DNA of 64,000 bases from Kaistia hirudinis (GTDB lineage Bacteria > Pseudomonadota > Alphaproteobacteria > Rhizobiales > Kaistiaceae): NCBI RefSeq assembly GCF_014196455.1, contig NZ_JACIDS010000002.1:124001-188000 (forward strand). Direction: 5' to 3'. Positions 8,787 to 17,824 of the stretch are shown here, one piece after another. The notes beneath the pieces were generated by a model. That model was not told the DNA's origin, ran no database searches, and worked only from the letters and a program-made list of their open reading frames with translations. The translations under genes and the position numbers were made by a program. Numbering within the stretch: position 1 is the stretch's first letter; each line of letters begins with the position of its first letter.

Positions 8787-10589
8787 ATGTCCAAGCTCAC
8801 CCGCTTTTCCGTCGCACCGCTCGCCACGATGACGCGCCGTCTCGCCGATGTCGCATCCGGCCGGGCCGCGCCCGATCTCGTGATCCGCGATGCACGGGTG
8901 CTCTCGACCTATTCCGAGCGCATCCTGACGGATCGCGAGATCTGGGTCGCGGGCGGGCGCATCGCGGCGGTGAAGCCCGCGGGCACGCACAAGGGCTGGG
9001 CGAAGGCGTTCTATGACGCGAAGGGCGGCCTGGTCGGTCCGGGCCTGGTCGATCCGCATATCCACATCGAATCCTCGATGGTCACGGCCTGCGCCTATGC
9101 GGAAGCCGCGCTCTTGAACGGCACCACGACGATCTTCTGCGACAGCCACGAGATCGGCAATGTCATGGACGTCGCGGGCGTCGAGGCGATGCTGGAGGAT
9201 GCGCGAGAGGCGCCGCTCTCGATCTTCCTGACGGTACCATCGACCGTTCCGGCTACTTCGGCGGAGCTGGAGACGGCCGGCGGCGACCTCACGGCGGACA
9301 AGATCGCGGCGCTGTTCGACAAATGGCCGGAGGCGGTGGCCCTCGGCGAGAAGATGGATTTCGTGCCGGTGACCATGGGCGACGAGCGCAGCCATGCGAT
9401 CCTCGCGGCGGCGCTGGAGCGGGGGCGCCCGGTCTCGGGCCATGTCTATGGCCGCGAATTCGTCGCCGCCTATGCCGCGAGCGGCGTCACCGACACCCAT
9501 GAGGCGATCGACCGCGAGATCGCCGACGACATGCTGGAGGCCGGCATCTGGCTGTTCCTGCGCGGCGGTCCGCCCACGACGCCGTGGCATTCGCTGCCGC
9601 AGGCCATCAAGACCATCACCGAGCTTGGCGCCTCGCCGAAGCGCGTCGCGGTATGCACGGACGATCGCGATGCCGACGATCTGATGGCGTTCGGGCTCGA
9701 CTGGGTGGTGCGCGAAGCCGTCAAGGCCGGCATGAAGCCGGAGACGGCCTGGTCGATGGGCTCGCTGCATGGCGCGACGCGTTTCGGCCGCGACGGCGAG
9801 ATCGGCGGCATGGGCGGCGGTCGCCGCGCCGACCTCGTCTTGATGACCGACGATCTCGAGCCGGTCTCGACCTGGTATGGCGGCGAGCTCGTCGTCGACA
9901 ACAAGAAGATCACGCCGCTGCTCGATGCCGCGCTCTCCGATCGCTATCGCTATCCGGAAGCCGCCTATCACACGGTCAAGCTGCCCAAGGCGCTCAAGCT
10001 GACGCCGGACCTGCCGGCGGCGCCCGGCATCCTGCATGCGATCCGCACCGAACTGCCGGGTATCGTGCTCGGCCATGAACGGATCGAAATCCAGCCGGCC
10101 AATGACTGGCAGACGCTGTTCGATCGCCACGGCCTCTGCTTCGTGACCGTCGTCGAGCGGCATGGCAAGTCGGCTGGCAATGTCGCCCATGGCGTGCTGT
10201 CGAACTTCGCCCTGAAGCAGGGTGCGGTCGCTTCCTCGGTCGGACACGATTCGCACAACATCATCATCGCCGGCACCAACGAGGCCGACATGCAGCTCGC
10301 GCTCGACACGATCGCCGCGACGCAGGGCGGCGTCTGCGTCGTCGCCAATGGCGAGGTCCGGGCGAAAGTCGCGCTGCCGATCGCGGGCCTCCTCTCCGAC
10401 AAGCGCGTTACGGAGGTGGCGGAGGAATCGAAGGTCTTGAAGAAGGCTTGGGAAGAGGCCGGCTGCACCATCCCCTATATGGGCTTCAACCTGATCCCGC
10501 TCTCGGTGATCCCGGAAATCCGGATCACCGACAAGGGCCTGGTCCTCGTGCCGGAAATGGCCATCCAGACATTGTTCGAGGCAGCATGA
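8787..10589 (+). CDS. ade: Adenine deaminase
   Basis: A 600-residue amidohydrolase of the Ade family. It has the metal-binding [13 protein letters not shown] (about residues 86-98), [11 protein letters not shown], a catalytic-region TDDRDADDL and, in the C-terminal domain, [12 protein letters not shown] plus [13 protein letters not shown]. It hydrolyses adenine to hypoxanthine and ammonia. The ATG at 8787 follows TTGGAGTCCCC; an upstream in-frame GTG lacks a ribosome site. Together with two adenosine deaminases and uracil phosphoribosyltransferase in the window it points to base salvage. The middle loop [10 protein letters not shown] differs from the REGS-type loop of E. coli Ade, so substrate range may differ. 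Confidence 0.85.
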   Translation: MSKLTRFSVAPLATMTRRLADVASGRAAPDLVIRDARVLSTYSERILTDREIWVAGGRIAAVKPAGTHKGWAKAFYDAKGGLVGPGLVDPHIHIESSMVTACAYAEAALLNGTTTIFCDSHEIGNVMDVAGVEAMLEDAREAPLSIFLTVPSTVPATSAELETAGGDLTADKIAALFDKWPEAVALGEKMDFVPVTMGDERSHAILAAALERGRPVSGHVYGREFVAAYAASGVTDTHEAIDREIADDMLEAGIWLFLRGGPPTTPWHSLPQAIKTITELGASPKRVAVCTDDRDADDLMAFGLDWVVREAVKAGMKPETAWSMGSLHGATRFGRDGEIGGMGGGRRADLVLMTDDLEPVSTWYGGELVVDNKKITPLLDAALSDRYRYPEAAYHTVKLPKALKLTPDLPAAPGILHAIRTELPGIVLGHERIEIQPANDWQTLFDRHGLCFVTVVERHGKSAGNVAHGVLSNFALKQGAVASSVGHDSHNIIIAGTNEADMQLALDTIAATQGGVCVVANGEVRAKVALPIAGLLSDKRVTEVAEESKVLKKAWEEAGCTIPYMGFNLIPLSVIPEIRITDKGLVLVPEMAIQTLFEAA

Positions 10590-10987
10590 AACGGCCCTTT
10601 CGCGGACTTGAAGGCATGTCGGTGCGGCCCGGTACTGAGCGCAAGGTTCCGGAGGAGCAGAAGATGGACCTCCTCGAACGCCTCGGCGCGCTCCACCACG
10701 CATTGCAGCTGGGCGCAACCGTCGAAGACACGCAGGCCTGGATGCAGGCGCTCGTCGCCATCCGCCGCGAGGTCGAGGCTGATCCGGCGAGCGACCGCTA
10801 TGACCGCGAGACGGTCGACGTCATGGAGCGCAAGATCGCGGAACTCGTCTCCGAGATCGTGGCCGGCAAGGCCGAGCCGGACTTCAAGCCGGCTCGCACC
10901 TGGGTCGCCGCGCTCGGCGCTGCTGTCCACCGCCGCCGCTCGGCCGCGGCGGGAAATGGCGGGGAGAGCGGCACGAAGCTGAATTGA
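10586..10987 (+). CDS. Conserved-looking hypothetical protein coupled to adenine deaminase
   Basis: A 133-residue soluble protein whose ATG overlaps the adenine deaminase stop (ATGA), so it is almost certainly co-translated. Residues ~30-95 are predicted helical and acidic ([15 protein letters not shown], later [20 protein letters not shown]). The tail is basic and alanine-rich. No family is recognised, there is no signal peptide and no membrane segment. The coupling suggests a helper or regulator of purine metabolism, but no function can be assigned. Confidence 0.65.
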   Translation: MKRPFRGLEGMSVRPGTERKVPEEQKMDLLERLGALHHALQLGATVEDTQAWMQALVAIRREVEADPASDRYDRETVDVMERKIAELVSEIVAGKAEPDFKPARTWVAALGAAVHRRRSAAAGNGGESGTKLN

Positions 10988-11077
10988 AACGGAGACGGGC
11001 GGAGACATTGCAAATAGGAGGTACTACCTCCATTCTCCGTCCGCACCTGACCTCCAACCCGAACAGGCGGAACTGCC

Positions 11078-11404
11078 GTGATCTACGAACTTCGCGTCTA
11101 CACGACCCTTCCCGGTCGCCTTCCCGATCTTCTGGCCCGCTTCCAGAACAAGACCCTCGCGATCTGGGAGAAGCACGGCATCCGCCAGGCCGGCTTCTGG
11201 ACGACGCTCGTCGGCGATTCGAGCGCCACGCTGACCTATATGCTCGCCTGGGAATCGCTCGCCGAGCGCGACGCCAAGTGGAATGCGTTCATCGTCGACC
11301 CGGAATGGCTCGCCGTGAAGCATGACAGCGAGAAAAACGGCCCGATCATCTCGGGCATCGTGAACTCGCTGCTGCAGCCGACCGCCTTCTCCGCCGCGAA
11401 ATAG
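11078..11404 (+). CDS. NIPSNAP family protein
   Basis: A 108-residue ferredoxin-fold (dimeric alpha/beta barrel) protein starting MIYELRVYTTLPGRLPDLLA, the typical NIPSNAP opening, with the family TLTYMLAWESLAERD block in the middle. These proteins are common in catabolic operons but their chemistry is largely unknown. The start is a GTG at 11078 with GGCGG upstream. It ends in front of a convergent terminator-like hairpin. Confidence 0.85.
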   Translation: MIYELRVYTTLPGRLPDLLARFQNKTLAIWEKHGIRQAGFWTTLVGDSSATLTYMLAWESLAERDAKWNAFIVDPEWLAVKHDSEKNGPIISGIVNSLLQPTAFSAAK

Positions 11405-11418
11405 GCCACTCTTCCGAT

Positions 11419-11453
11419 CTGACGCGGCCTGCCAGGGGGCGCCGCCGCGTCAG
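11419..11453. terminator. Convergent terminator-like hairpin
   Basis: CTGACGCGGC (11419-11428) is perfectly complementary to GCCGCGTCAG (11444-11453) with a 15-base loop. It fills the gap between the NIPSNAP gene and the convergent channel-like gene, overlapping the stop codon of the latter. Confidence 0.6.
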
Positions 11454-11893
11454 TGCTTCCCGCCGTCCTGATGCCGTGAAACATGCCGCATTTCGCGGAC
11501 TGCATGCGTGCAGTCGATGAGGAAGCTCGTCGTCCAGCCGAAGATGAAGATCCCGCACATCGCGATCAGCGGTCCGGCCAGCGCCCAGAAATCGGTGCGG
11601 GCCGGCGCGCTGGCGCCGAGCGTGGTGAAACAGGCGATCGCGAACAGGAACGCCTCGCCGAAGCGCAGCCCGTCCTGCGTCAGCGCGAGGATTGCGGCGC
11701 AGAGCGCGACGTCGACGAAGAGCCAGGCCACCAGCAGCAGGATGACGATGCCGAGGCTCAGATCCTGGCCCCAGGCGCTGCGTGGTCCCAATCGCCCGAG
11801 ACTCGCGGTGAACGAGACGCGGATGATGAAAAGGCCCATCCAGTGGCAGGCGAGCACGGCGAAAACGGCGGGAACGGGAAGCAGGAAGTCCAT
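11450..11893 (-). CDS. Small membrane protein resembling a two-TM potassium channel subunit
   Basis: A 147-residue inner-membrane protein with about four hydrophobic segments. The C-terminal part, AFLFAIACFTTLGASAP followed by a last helix (LAGPLIAMCGIFIFGWTTSF), has the pore-helix plus inner-helix arrangement of ion-channel (Ion_trans_2) proteins. The filter position reads TTLGASAP instead of the potassium-selective T(L/V)GYGD, so ion selectivity, or even channel activity, is uncertain. It stands alone, convergent with the NIPSNAP gene. Confidence 0.65.
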   Translation of the reverse strand: MDFLLPVPAVFAVLACHWMGLFIIRVSFTASLGRLGPRSAWGQDLSLGIVILLLVAWLFVDVALCAAILALTQDGLRFGEAFLFAIACFTTLGASAPARTDFWALAGPLIAMCGIFIFGWTTSFLIDCTHAVREMRHVSRHQDGGKH

Positions 11894-12027
11894 GGGCGGG
11901 TCACGAAGTGGCTCGTCGAAAGGCGCGGGTCCTTCGTCAGCTGAGTCGGGCCCATCCCCTGCTCATAGCGCCTCCGGCGGCTCTTGGCGACGCGCTCCGG
12001 CCGGCGCGTTGCCGATCGGCGTGATCC

Positions 12028-13197
12028 TCAGGCTTCGGCGAGCCGCGCCGTGCCGGTGAACTCGTCTTTCCAGCTCGTATCCCAGAGGGAGGGGAACGCG
12101 AGGGCCCGGTAGGGGTGCGCCGCGATCGCTACCTCGTCGAGCTCGATGCCGAGGCCGGGCCGCTCGGGCAGCGCAAACGCGCCGCGGCTCAGGGGATTCC
12201 AGCCGCTGACGAGGTCGTTCCGCCAATCGACGTCGAATTCGGCGAAGCTCTCCAGCATCAGCATGTTCGGCGTCGACCAGGCGACATGCAGCGCGGCGGC
12301 GAGCGCCACCGGGCCGACCGAGCAATGCGGCGAGATCGCCATGTCCTGCGCGGCGGCCATGGCGGCGATCTTCTTGGCGACGCTGATGCCGCCGCAATGG
12401 GCGACATCCATCTGCACCACGTCGCAGGCGCGCAGCCCGATCAGCCGCGCGAAATCCGCCACCGCATAGAGCCGCTCGCCCGAGGAGAGGGGAAGGCGCG
12501 TGCGCTCCTTCACCTCGCGCAGCAATTCGACATTCTCCGGCGCCACCGGCTCCTCGCACCAGGCGATCGGCAGATGGTCGATACGATCGATGAAGCGGAT
12601 CGCATCCGCCGCGCCGAGGCGGCCATGGATTTCGATCATCATCTTGACGCCGGGACCGATCGCGCCCGCCACCGCCTCGACAATCGCCACCGCGCGGTCT
12701 TCCTCGGCGGCGTCCAGACGCTTCCAGGCCGTCGCGAAGGGATCGAACTTCAGCGCTTCATAGCCTCGTGCCACCACCTGGGCGGCCCGGCGCGCAAAAT
12801 CCTCCGGCGTCTCGCAGCCGCCATACCAGCCATTGGCATAGGCCTTGAGCGAAGATTTCGCCCGGCCGCCGAGCAGGCGATAGACGGGCTGTCCCGTCGC
12901 CTTGCCGATGATGTCCCAAAGCGCAATCTCGACGCTGGAGATCGCGGTCATGACGGTTGAGCCGCCCTGATACTGGTCGCGGATCATGCCGCCGACCACG
13001 GCCTCGATATCGAACGGGTCCTTGCCGATGATGCGCGAGGCGACCCATTCATTGACGAGGACCTCGACCGCCTTCTCCTGCCATTCGAGTGTCGCCTCGC
13101 CGATGCCGACGAGACCCGTATCGGTCTTCACGCGGACGAAGAGGTAGTTGCGCTGGCCGGCATTGGCGAGAAATGTCTCGAGCGACTTGATCTTCAT
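12028..13197 (-). CDS. Mandelate racemase / muconate lactonizing enzyme family sugar-acid dehydratase
   Basis: A 389-residue enolase-superfamily enzyme. The N-terminal capping domain starts MKIKSLETFL. The barrel shows ALKFDPFATAW (catalytic Lys region, ~140), EIHGR, CEEPV and SSGERL (three metal-ligand strands), QMDVAHCGGI, and ISPHCSVGP with the catalytic histidine. These fit acid-sugar dehydratases of the galactonate/gluconate dehydratase type. It is the last gene of the operon beginning at 18820 and its ATG overlaps the preceding stop by one base (TGATG). The exact sugar acid is not readable from sequence. Confidence 0.88.
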   Translation of the reverse strand: MKIKSLETFLANAGQRNYLFVRVKTDTGLVGIGEATLEWQEKAVEVLVNEWVASRIIGKDPFDIEAVVGGMIRDQYQGGSTVMTAISSVEIALWDIIGKATGQPVYRLLGGRAKSSLKAYANGWYGGCETPEDFARRAAQVVARGYEALKFDPFATAWKRLDAAEEDRAVAIVEAVAGAIGPGVKMMIEIHGRLGAADAIRFIDRIDHLPIAWCEEPVAPENVELLREVKERTRLPLSSGERLYAVADFARLIGLRACDVVQMDVAHCGGISVAKKIAAMAAAQDMAISPHCSVGPVALAAALHVAWSTPNMLMLESFAEFDVDWRNDLVSGWNPLSRGAFALPERPGLGIELDEVAIAAHPYRALAFPSLWDTSWKDEFTGTARLAEA

Positions 13198-14312
13198 CAG
13201 GCTGGATCCCGGCTCATAAGGTCGATTTCGGCGCCCGTTCGGGCGGCCGCATGAATGGCGTCGATGATGTCGACGGCGGCGGCGCCGTCCGCGCCCGTCG
13301 CGGCGAGGGGCTGCAGGCCCCGCACAGCATCGAGCATGTTTTCGAGAAGGCCCGCATAGCCGCCGAATACCTCGTCGAGCATCAGCGTGTTCGGGATCGC
13401 CGGCGCCCAGCTCTTCGCCGGCCCGGTCTCGTCGTCGAACAGCGTCGTCTGGAACTGGTCCTCGACCAGGAGGACGGCGCCGCGGCCGAAGATCTCGACC
13501 CGTTCCCAGGGCTTGAACGAGAGGGCGGTTCGGCTCGTGGTCAGCGTCCCGATGGCGCCGGAGCGAAAGCGCAGCGAGACGACGGCGCTGTCGAGGACGC
13601 CCTCTGCGCCGAGGATCGACCGCGCGGAGAGCTGGGCGACCGGCCCCATGAACCAAAGCATCAGGTCGATGAGATGGATCGTGCCGCCTTCGAGCAGGTC
13701 GACATAGGGATAGCCGAGCGTGAACTTGCCGGTGAACATCGTCGGGGCGCCGCGGAGCCGGCCCTGCTCGATGAGCGCCTTGGCCATGGCATAGGGCGGC
13801 GAGAAGCGTTTGTTGGCCACCGCGCCGAGCAGGACGTCCCGCCGCCGCGCGAGATCGACGAGCGAATGAGCCGCCGCGCCTTCTCGGGCGAGCGGCTTCT
13901 CGACCAGCGCCGCGACGCCCCGTTCGATCGCCTGCGTGGCGAGCGCAACATGGGCGGCGTCTGCCGCCAGGATCAAAGCGAGGTCAGGCCGCTCGGCATC
14001 CAAGAGGCTGTCGAGATCGGGATAGGCGCGACTACCGGAAAGCCGCGCGACCTTCTCGCAGGTGCCGCGGTCCGGATCGGCGACGCCGACGATATCGAGA
14101 GGCTCCCCGATCGTCTGCAGGCGGCGGATCGCCGGCAGCCATTTGGCCTGCGCGACGCCGCCCGCTCCGGCGATGGCAATGCGCAGCGGGCGCTTGCCGG
14201 CGCGGGCGGGGTTCACTCGGACGCCATAGACATCGCCGCGGGTGAAGGCCGCATCGAACGCGGTGTGGCCGAAATCGATCTGCGGCCAGGTGTCATCGGA
14301 GTGGACACTCAT
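13197..14312 (-). CDS. Gfo/Idh/MocA family oxidoreductase
   Basis: A 371-residue NAD(P)-dependent dehydrogenase. A Rossmann fold begins near residue 43 (RIAIAGAGGVAQAKWLPAI), and the family VEKPLA motif with the catalytic-region lysine is near 140. The substrate domain carries GGTIHLIDLMLWFMG, with the histidine typical of inositol and sugar dehydrogenases. It starts within the permease stop (4-nt overlap) and is followed directly by the dehydratase, so an oxidise-then-dehydrate route for the imported sugar is inferred. The ~40-residue N-terminal extension before the Rossmann fold is unusual. Confidence 0.9.
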   Translation of the reverse strand: MSVHSDDTWPQIDFGHTAFDAAFTRGDVYGVRVNPARAGKRPLRIAIAGAGGVAQAKWLPAIRRLQTIGEPLDIVGVADPDRGTCEKVARLSGSRAYPDLDSLLDAERPDLALILAADAAHVALATQAIERGVAALVEKPLAREGAAAHSLVDLARRRDVLLGAVANKRFSPPYAMAKALIEQGRLRGAPTMFTGKFTLGYPYVDLLEGGTIHLIDLMLWFMGPVAQLSARSILGAEGVLDSAVVSLRFRSGAIGTLTTSRTALSFKPWERVEIFGRGAVLLVEDQFQTTLFDDETGPAKSWAPAIPNTLMLDEVFGGYAGLLENMLDAVRGLQPLAATGADGAAAVDIIDAIHAAARTGAEIDLMSRDPA

Positions 14313-16273
14313 CGGGTCGCCCCGCGCGGCATGAGGATGGCGGGGAGGGCGCGCAGCGTCAGCGCCGCGAGGATCAGCGTTCCCTTGATCAGGAAGAACT
14401 GCGCGTCGCCCATCTGCAGGCCGGAAAGACCATTGTTGAGGATCGCGAGGAAGGCGACGCCGATCGCGGTATCGCGAAGGCGTCCGGTGCCGCCGCGGAA
14501 GGACGCGCCGCCGATGATCACGGCGACGATCGCATCGAGCTCAAGGCCGAAGCCGGCCGTCGGCGCAGCCGCGCCGAGCCGTCCGAGCATCACCAGCATG
14601 CCGGCGGCGGTGTAGAGCGACATGACGAGGAGGATGACGAGCTTCAGCCGTCCCTCGCCGACGCCGGCCTGGCGCAGCATGCGCGGATCGCCGCCGACGG
14701 CGTAGATGCGGAGGCCGAGCGGCAGGCGCGCGAGGATGATCCAGCCCGCAAAGAAGGCGCCGGCGATGACGATCGGCACCAGCGTGAAGCCGGCGAACAG
14801 CGGCCTGTTCATGAAGCCGACGAAGCCCATGTCGAAGGACAATGTCGTTGCTCCGGTCAGGGAGACCGCGAGGCCGCGGGCCCAGATCCACGCCGCCAGC
14901 GTGACGATCAGCGGATCGAGCCGCAGGCCGCCGACGATGAGGCCGTTGAGCCCGTAGACGGCGATACAGGCCAGGATGCCGACGAGGAGCGCGAGCGGCA
15001 CCGGGACCCCCGCCTTGGCCGCCAGCGCCGCGACGACGGCGCCGAGCGCGACGACGGAGCCGGGGGCGATGTCGACGGTGCGCGAGACGATGCCGAGCAT
15101 CGCGCCGACCGCGATGATCGCGAGCGTCCCGTTCTGTTCGACCAGCGCGAAGAGGTTCGCCAGCGTTGCGAAGCGCGGATTGACGAAGGCGAAGACGAGC
15201 GCAAGCAGAACCGTCGCGCCGAGGACGGCGCTGCGGGCGAGACGGGCGCCCGCGGGGCTCATCTCGGCATATTCATCGCGGAAGGCCTCGCCGGTCGAGA
15301 CTTCGCTGCTGCGACGATTGAGGATACCACCGGCCACCATGGCGGCGAGCAGCAGAAGTCCGGTGACGGTCGTCTGCCATGTGCCCGGCACGCCGCGGAT
15401 CGTCATGTAGTTGAAGATCATCATGAGGATCAGCGTGCCCACGACGGCATGCAGCGCGGAAACGCGGCCCGCCGGCAGTCCGCCGGCACCGAGTGCGACC
15501 ACGGCGATGGCGAAGAATTCGAGGCCCATGCCGACGGATGGGCTGATGAGGCCCGTGCGGGCGGCGACGAGGACACCGGCAAGACCCGCCAGCGCACCGC
15601 AGCCGACATAGGCGAGGCCGCGCAGCCGCCGCACGCGGAGGCCCGCGAGCCGCGCCGCGACTGGCGCATCGCCGACCGCATGCCAGGCCCGCCCAAGCGT
15701 CGTGCGCTTCAGCACGAAGGCGACGAGGAGCGCCATCAGGATCGCGACCAGCGCATCGAGCGGAATGCCCGCGACCGTGCGGCGCGCGAGATCGTCGAAG
15801 ATCGGTCCCTTGATCTCGACCCAGGAGTTGAAGCGGCCGAGCGCGATGAGGGCGAGGCCGCGCACGGCGATCATGCTGCCGAGCGTGACGATGACCGGAC
15901 TGATCCGCAGCCCCTCGACGAGGATCGCATTGACGAGGCCGACCAGCGCGCCGACGCCGATCCCGGCGACGACGGCGATCGCCGGGTGTCCGCCGATGGC
16001 GAGCACGATGCCGGAGAAGGTCGCCGAGGCGAGCACGACGGATCCGACCGAGAGGTCGATGCCGCCGATGAGCACGACCAGCGTCATGGCGAGCCCGAGC
16101 ACGAGCACGGAGGCCGACTGGCGCAGGATATTGGCGGCGTTGGCCGGCGTGCCGAACACCGGCGATGTGATGACGAAGGCGACGATGAGCGCGACGGCCG
16201 CGACGATCATCGCGTTGCGCGTGAGAAGCGGCGCGAGCGCCCGCGAGCGCTGGGGGAGGGCGAGCGCGTTCAT
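14309..16273 (-). CDS. Sugar ABC transporter permease, two permease domains fused in one chain
   Basis: A 654-residue polytopic protein made of two complete RbsC-like (BPD_transp_2) domains. The first (about 1-315) has LVVLIGGIDLSVGSVVLAS, and the second (about 345-654) has a parallel GIVSRTVDIAPGSVVAL block and the late AVIIGGASFRGGTGRL loop. The linker near residues 318-345 is hydrophilic (RRSSEVSTGEAFRDEYAEM). Most relatives are ~330-residue homodimers or two-gene heterodimers, so a fused heterodimer is unusual. The reading frame is continuous. It overlaps the ATPase and oxidoreductase genes by 4 nt on each side, so the operon is tightly coupled. Confidence 0.9.
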   Translation of the reverse strand: MNALALPQRSRALAPLLTRNAMIVAAVALIVAFVITSPVFGTPANAANILRQSASVLVLGLAMTLVVLIGGIDLSVGSVVLASATFSGIVLAIGGHPAIAVVAGIGVGALVGLVNAILVEGLRISPVIVTLGSMIAVRGLALIALGRFNSWVEIKGPIFDDLARRTVAGIPLDALVAILMALLVAFVLKRTTLGRAWHAVGDAPVAARLAGLRVRRLRGLAYVGCGALAGLAGVLVAARTGLISPSVGMGLEFFAIAVVALGAGGLPAGRVSALHAVVGTLILMMIFNYMTIRGVPGTWQTTVTGLLLLAAMVAGGILNRRSSEVSTGEAFRDEYAEMSPAGARLARSAVLGATVLLALVFAFVNPRFATLANLFALVEQNGTLAIIAVGAMLGIVSRTVDIAPGSVVALGAVVAALAAKAGVPVPLALLVGILACIAVYGLNGLIVGGLRLDPLIVTLAAWIWARGLAVSLTGATTLSFDMGFVGFMNRPLFAGFTLVPIVIAGAFFAGWIILARLPLGLRIYAVGGDPRMLRQAGVGEGRLKLVILLVMSLYTAAGMLVMLGRLGAAAPTAGFGLELDAIVAVIIGGASFRGGTGRLRDTAIGVAFLAILNNGLSGLQMGDAQFFLIKGTLILAALTLRALPAILMPRGATR

Positions 16274-17763
16274 GCGGCCTCCACGCCCTGCACGAGCAGG
16301 TTCAGCGCATCTTCGCCGGCGGCTTCCGGCGTGGTTTCGGCCGCTATCCGCCCGGCGCGCATGACGAGGATGCGGTCGCAGACGGCGAGGACCTCCACCA
16401 GGTCCGAGGAGATCACGATGATCGCCTTGCCGTCCCGCGCCATTTCATCGAGGCGGCGATAGATGTCGGCGCGGGCGCCGACGTCGACACCGCGCGTCGG
16501 CTCGATCAGCACGAACACTTCCATGTCGGCGAGATGCCAGCGTGCGACCAGCGCCTTCTGCTGGTTACCGCCCGAGAGCGAGCGGATTGGCGTCTCGACC
16601 GAAGCCGCGACGACGCCAAAGGCTTCCGCTTCGCGCTTCGCCTCGGTCCGCTCGGGGCCGCTGCGCACGGTGCCGAATGGGCCGCGCCGGTCCTTGAGCG
16701 ACGCGATAGCGATGTTCTCGCGCAGCGAGAGATTGGGCAGAATGCCTTCGGCCTTCCGCTCCTCGGTGAGCAGGCAGACGCCAGCCTGCACCGCGTCGGC
16801 CGGGCTGCCGAAGCGCTGGACCCGTCCCCGCACGTTCAAGGTGCCGCTGTCCGCCACGATGTCGCCGCCGATCAGCCGGCCGAGTTCATTCTGGCCGGCA
16901 CCGAGCAGGCCGGTGATGCCGAGGATCTCGCCGCGGCGGGCGACGAGGTCGATACCGGAAAGCCGATGGCGCCACGTGACGCCGGAAAGCGTCAGCGCTT
17001 CTTCGCCGGCGGGGCGGGGCCGGCGCTCGAAGCGCTCGCTCCGTGCACCGATCATCGCATCTGTCAGCCGGCTCTCCGTCCAGCCGGCGAGCGGTGTCGT
17101 CACGATCCGCCGGCCGTTTCGAAGCACGGTGGCGACATCGCAGAGCGCCAGAACCTCGGCGAAGCGGTGCGAGACATAGAGGATGGCGACGCCCTCCGCC
17201 TTCATCCGGGCGATCGCGGCAAACAGAAGCTCGCTCTCGGCGCTGCCGAGCGGCGCGGTCGGCTCATCCAGGATGAGGATGCGCGGCGCGTTCGCCAGCG
17301 CCTTGGCAATCTCGACCAGCTGCTTTTCGGCCAGTGAAAGCCGGCTGACGGGCGTGTCGGGGTCGAGCGCGAGCCCGAGCCGATCGAGCGCCGCCCGCGC
17401 GCGATCCCGCATGGCGCCGCGGTCCACCAGCCCGAGCCGCCGCGGCTCGCGGCCGAGCGCGAGGTTCTCCGCGATGCCGAGGTTCGGCAGCAGGCTGAGC
17501 TCCTGGTAGACGGTGGCGATGCCGTGGGCGAGCGCCTGGCGCGTGTCGCGCAGTTCGACCGGCCGGCCGTCGATCCGGATCGAGCCTTCGTCGGCGCCAT
17601 ACATGCCCGAAAGGATGTTGATCAGCGTCGACTTGCCGGCGCCGTTCTGGCCGACGAGGCCGTGCACGGCACCTGCCTCCAGGCTGATCGAGACGTCGTC
17701 GAGCGCGACGACGCCCGGGAAGCGCTTGGAAAGGCCCGAGATTTCGAGCACCGGTGGCGACAT
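16270..17763 (-). CDS. Sugar ABC transporter ATP-binding protein
   Basis: A 497-residue double ATPase of the RbsA/MglA type. The first domain has GQNGAGKST, LSLAEKQLVEIAK (in place of LSGGQ) and ILILDEPTAPL. The second has a degenerate Walker A (GLLGAGQNEL), LSGGNQQKALVARW and VLIEPTRGVDVGA. It drives the fused permease. The ATG at 17763 is chosen over an upstream TTG at 17805 because the family begins near VLEISGLSKRFPG; its ribosome site is weak. It overlaps the permease start by 4 nt. Confidence 0.9.
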   Translation of the reverse strand: MSPPVLEISGLSKRFPGVVALDDVSISLEAGAVHGLVGQNGAGKSTLINILSGMYGADEGSIRIDGRPVELRDTRQALAHGIATVYQELSLLPNLGIAENLALGREPRRLGLVDRGAMRDRARAALDRLGLALDPDTPVSRLSLAEKQLVEIAKALANAPRILILDEPTAPLGSAESELLFAAIARMKAEGVAILYVSHRFAEVLALCDVATVLRNGRRIVTTPLAGWTESRLTDAMIGARSERFERRPRPAGEEALTLSGVTWRHRLSGIDLVARRGEILGITGLLGAGQNELGRLIGGDIVADSGTLNVRGRVQRFGSPADAVQAGVCLLTEERKAEGILPNLSLRENIAIASLKDRRGPFGTVRSGPERTEAKREAEAFGVVAASVETPIRSLSGGNQQKALVARWHLADMEVFVLIEPTRGVDVGARADIYRRLDEMARDGKAIIVISSDLVEVLAVCDRILVMRAGRIAAETTPEAAGEDALNLLVQGVEAA

Positions 17764-17792
17764 GATGAACCCGTGATCGGCCGGAAGGATTG

Positions 17793-17817
17793 GCCCGCGG
17801 CGCAATGCACCGCGGGC
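17793..17817 (-). other. Hairpin in the binding protein-ATPase intergenic region
   Basis: GCCCGCGG (17793-17800) and CCGCGGGC (17810-17817) form a perfect 8-bp stem around a 9-base loop, 8 nt past the binding-protein stop. Its place, between the first and second operon genes, suits partial termination or mRNA protection that raises binding-protein level. Confidence 0.65.
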
Positions 17818-17824
17818 ACTCGGG

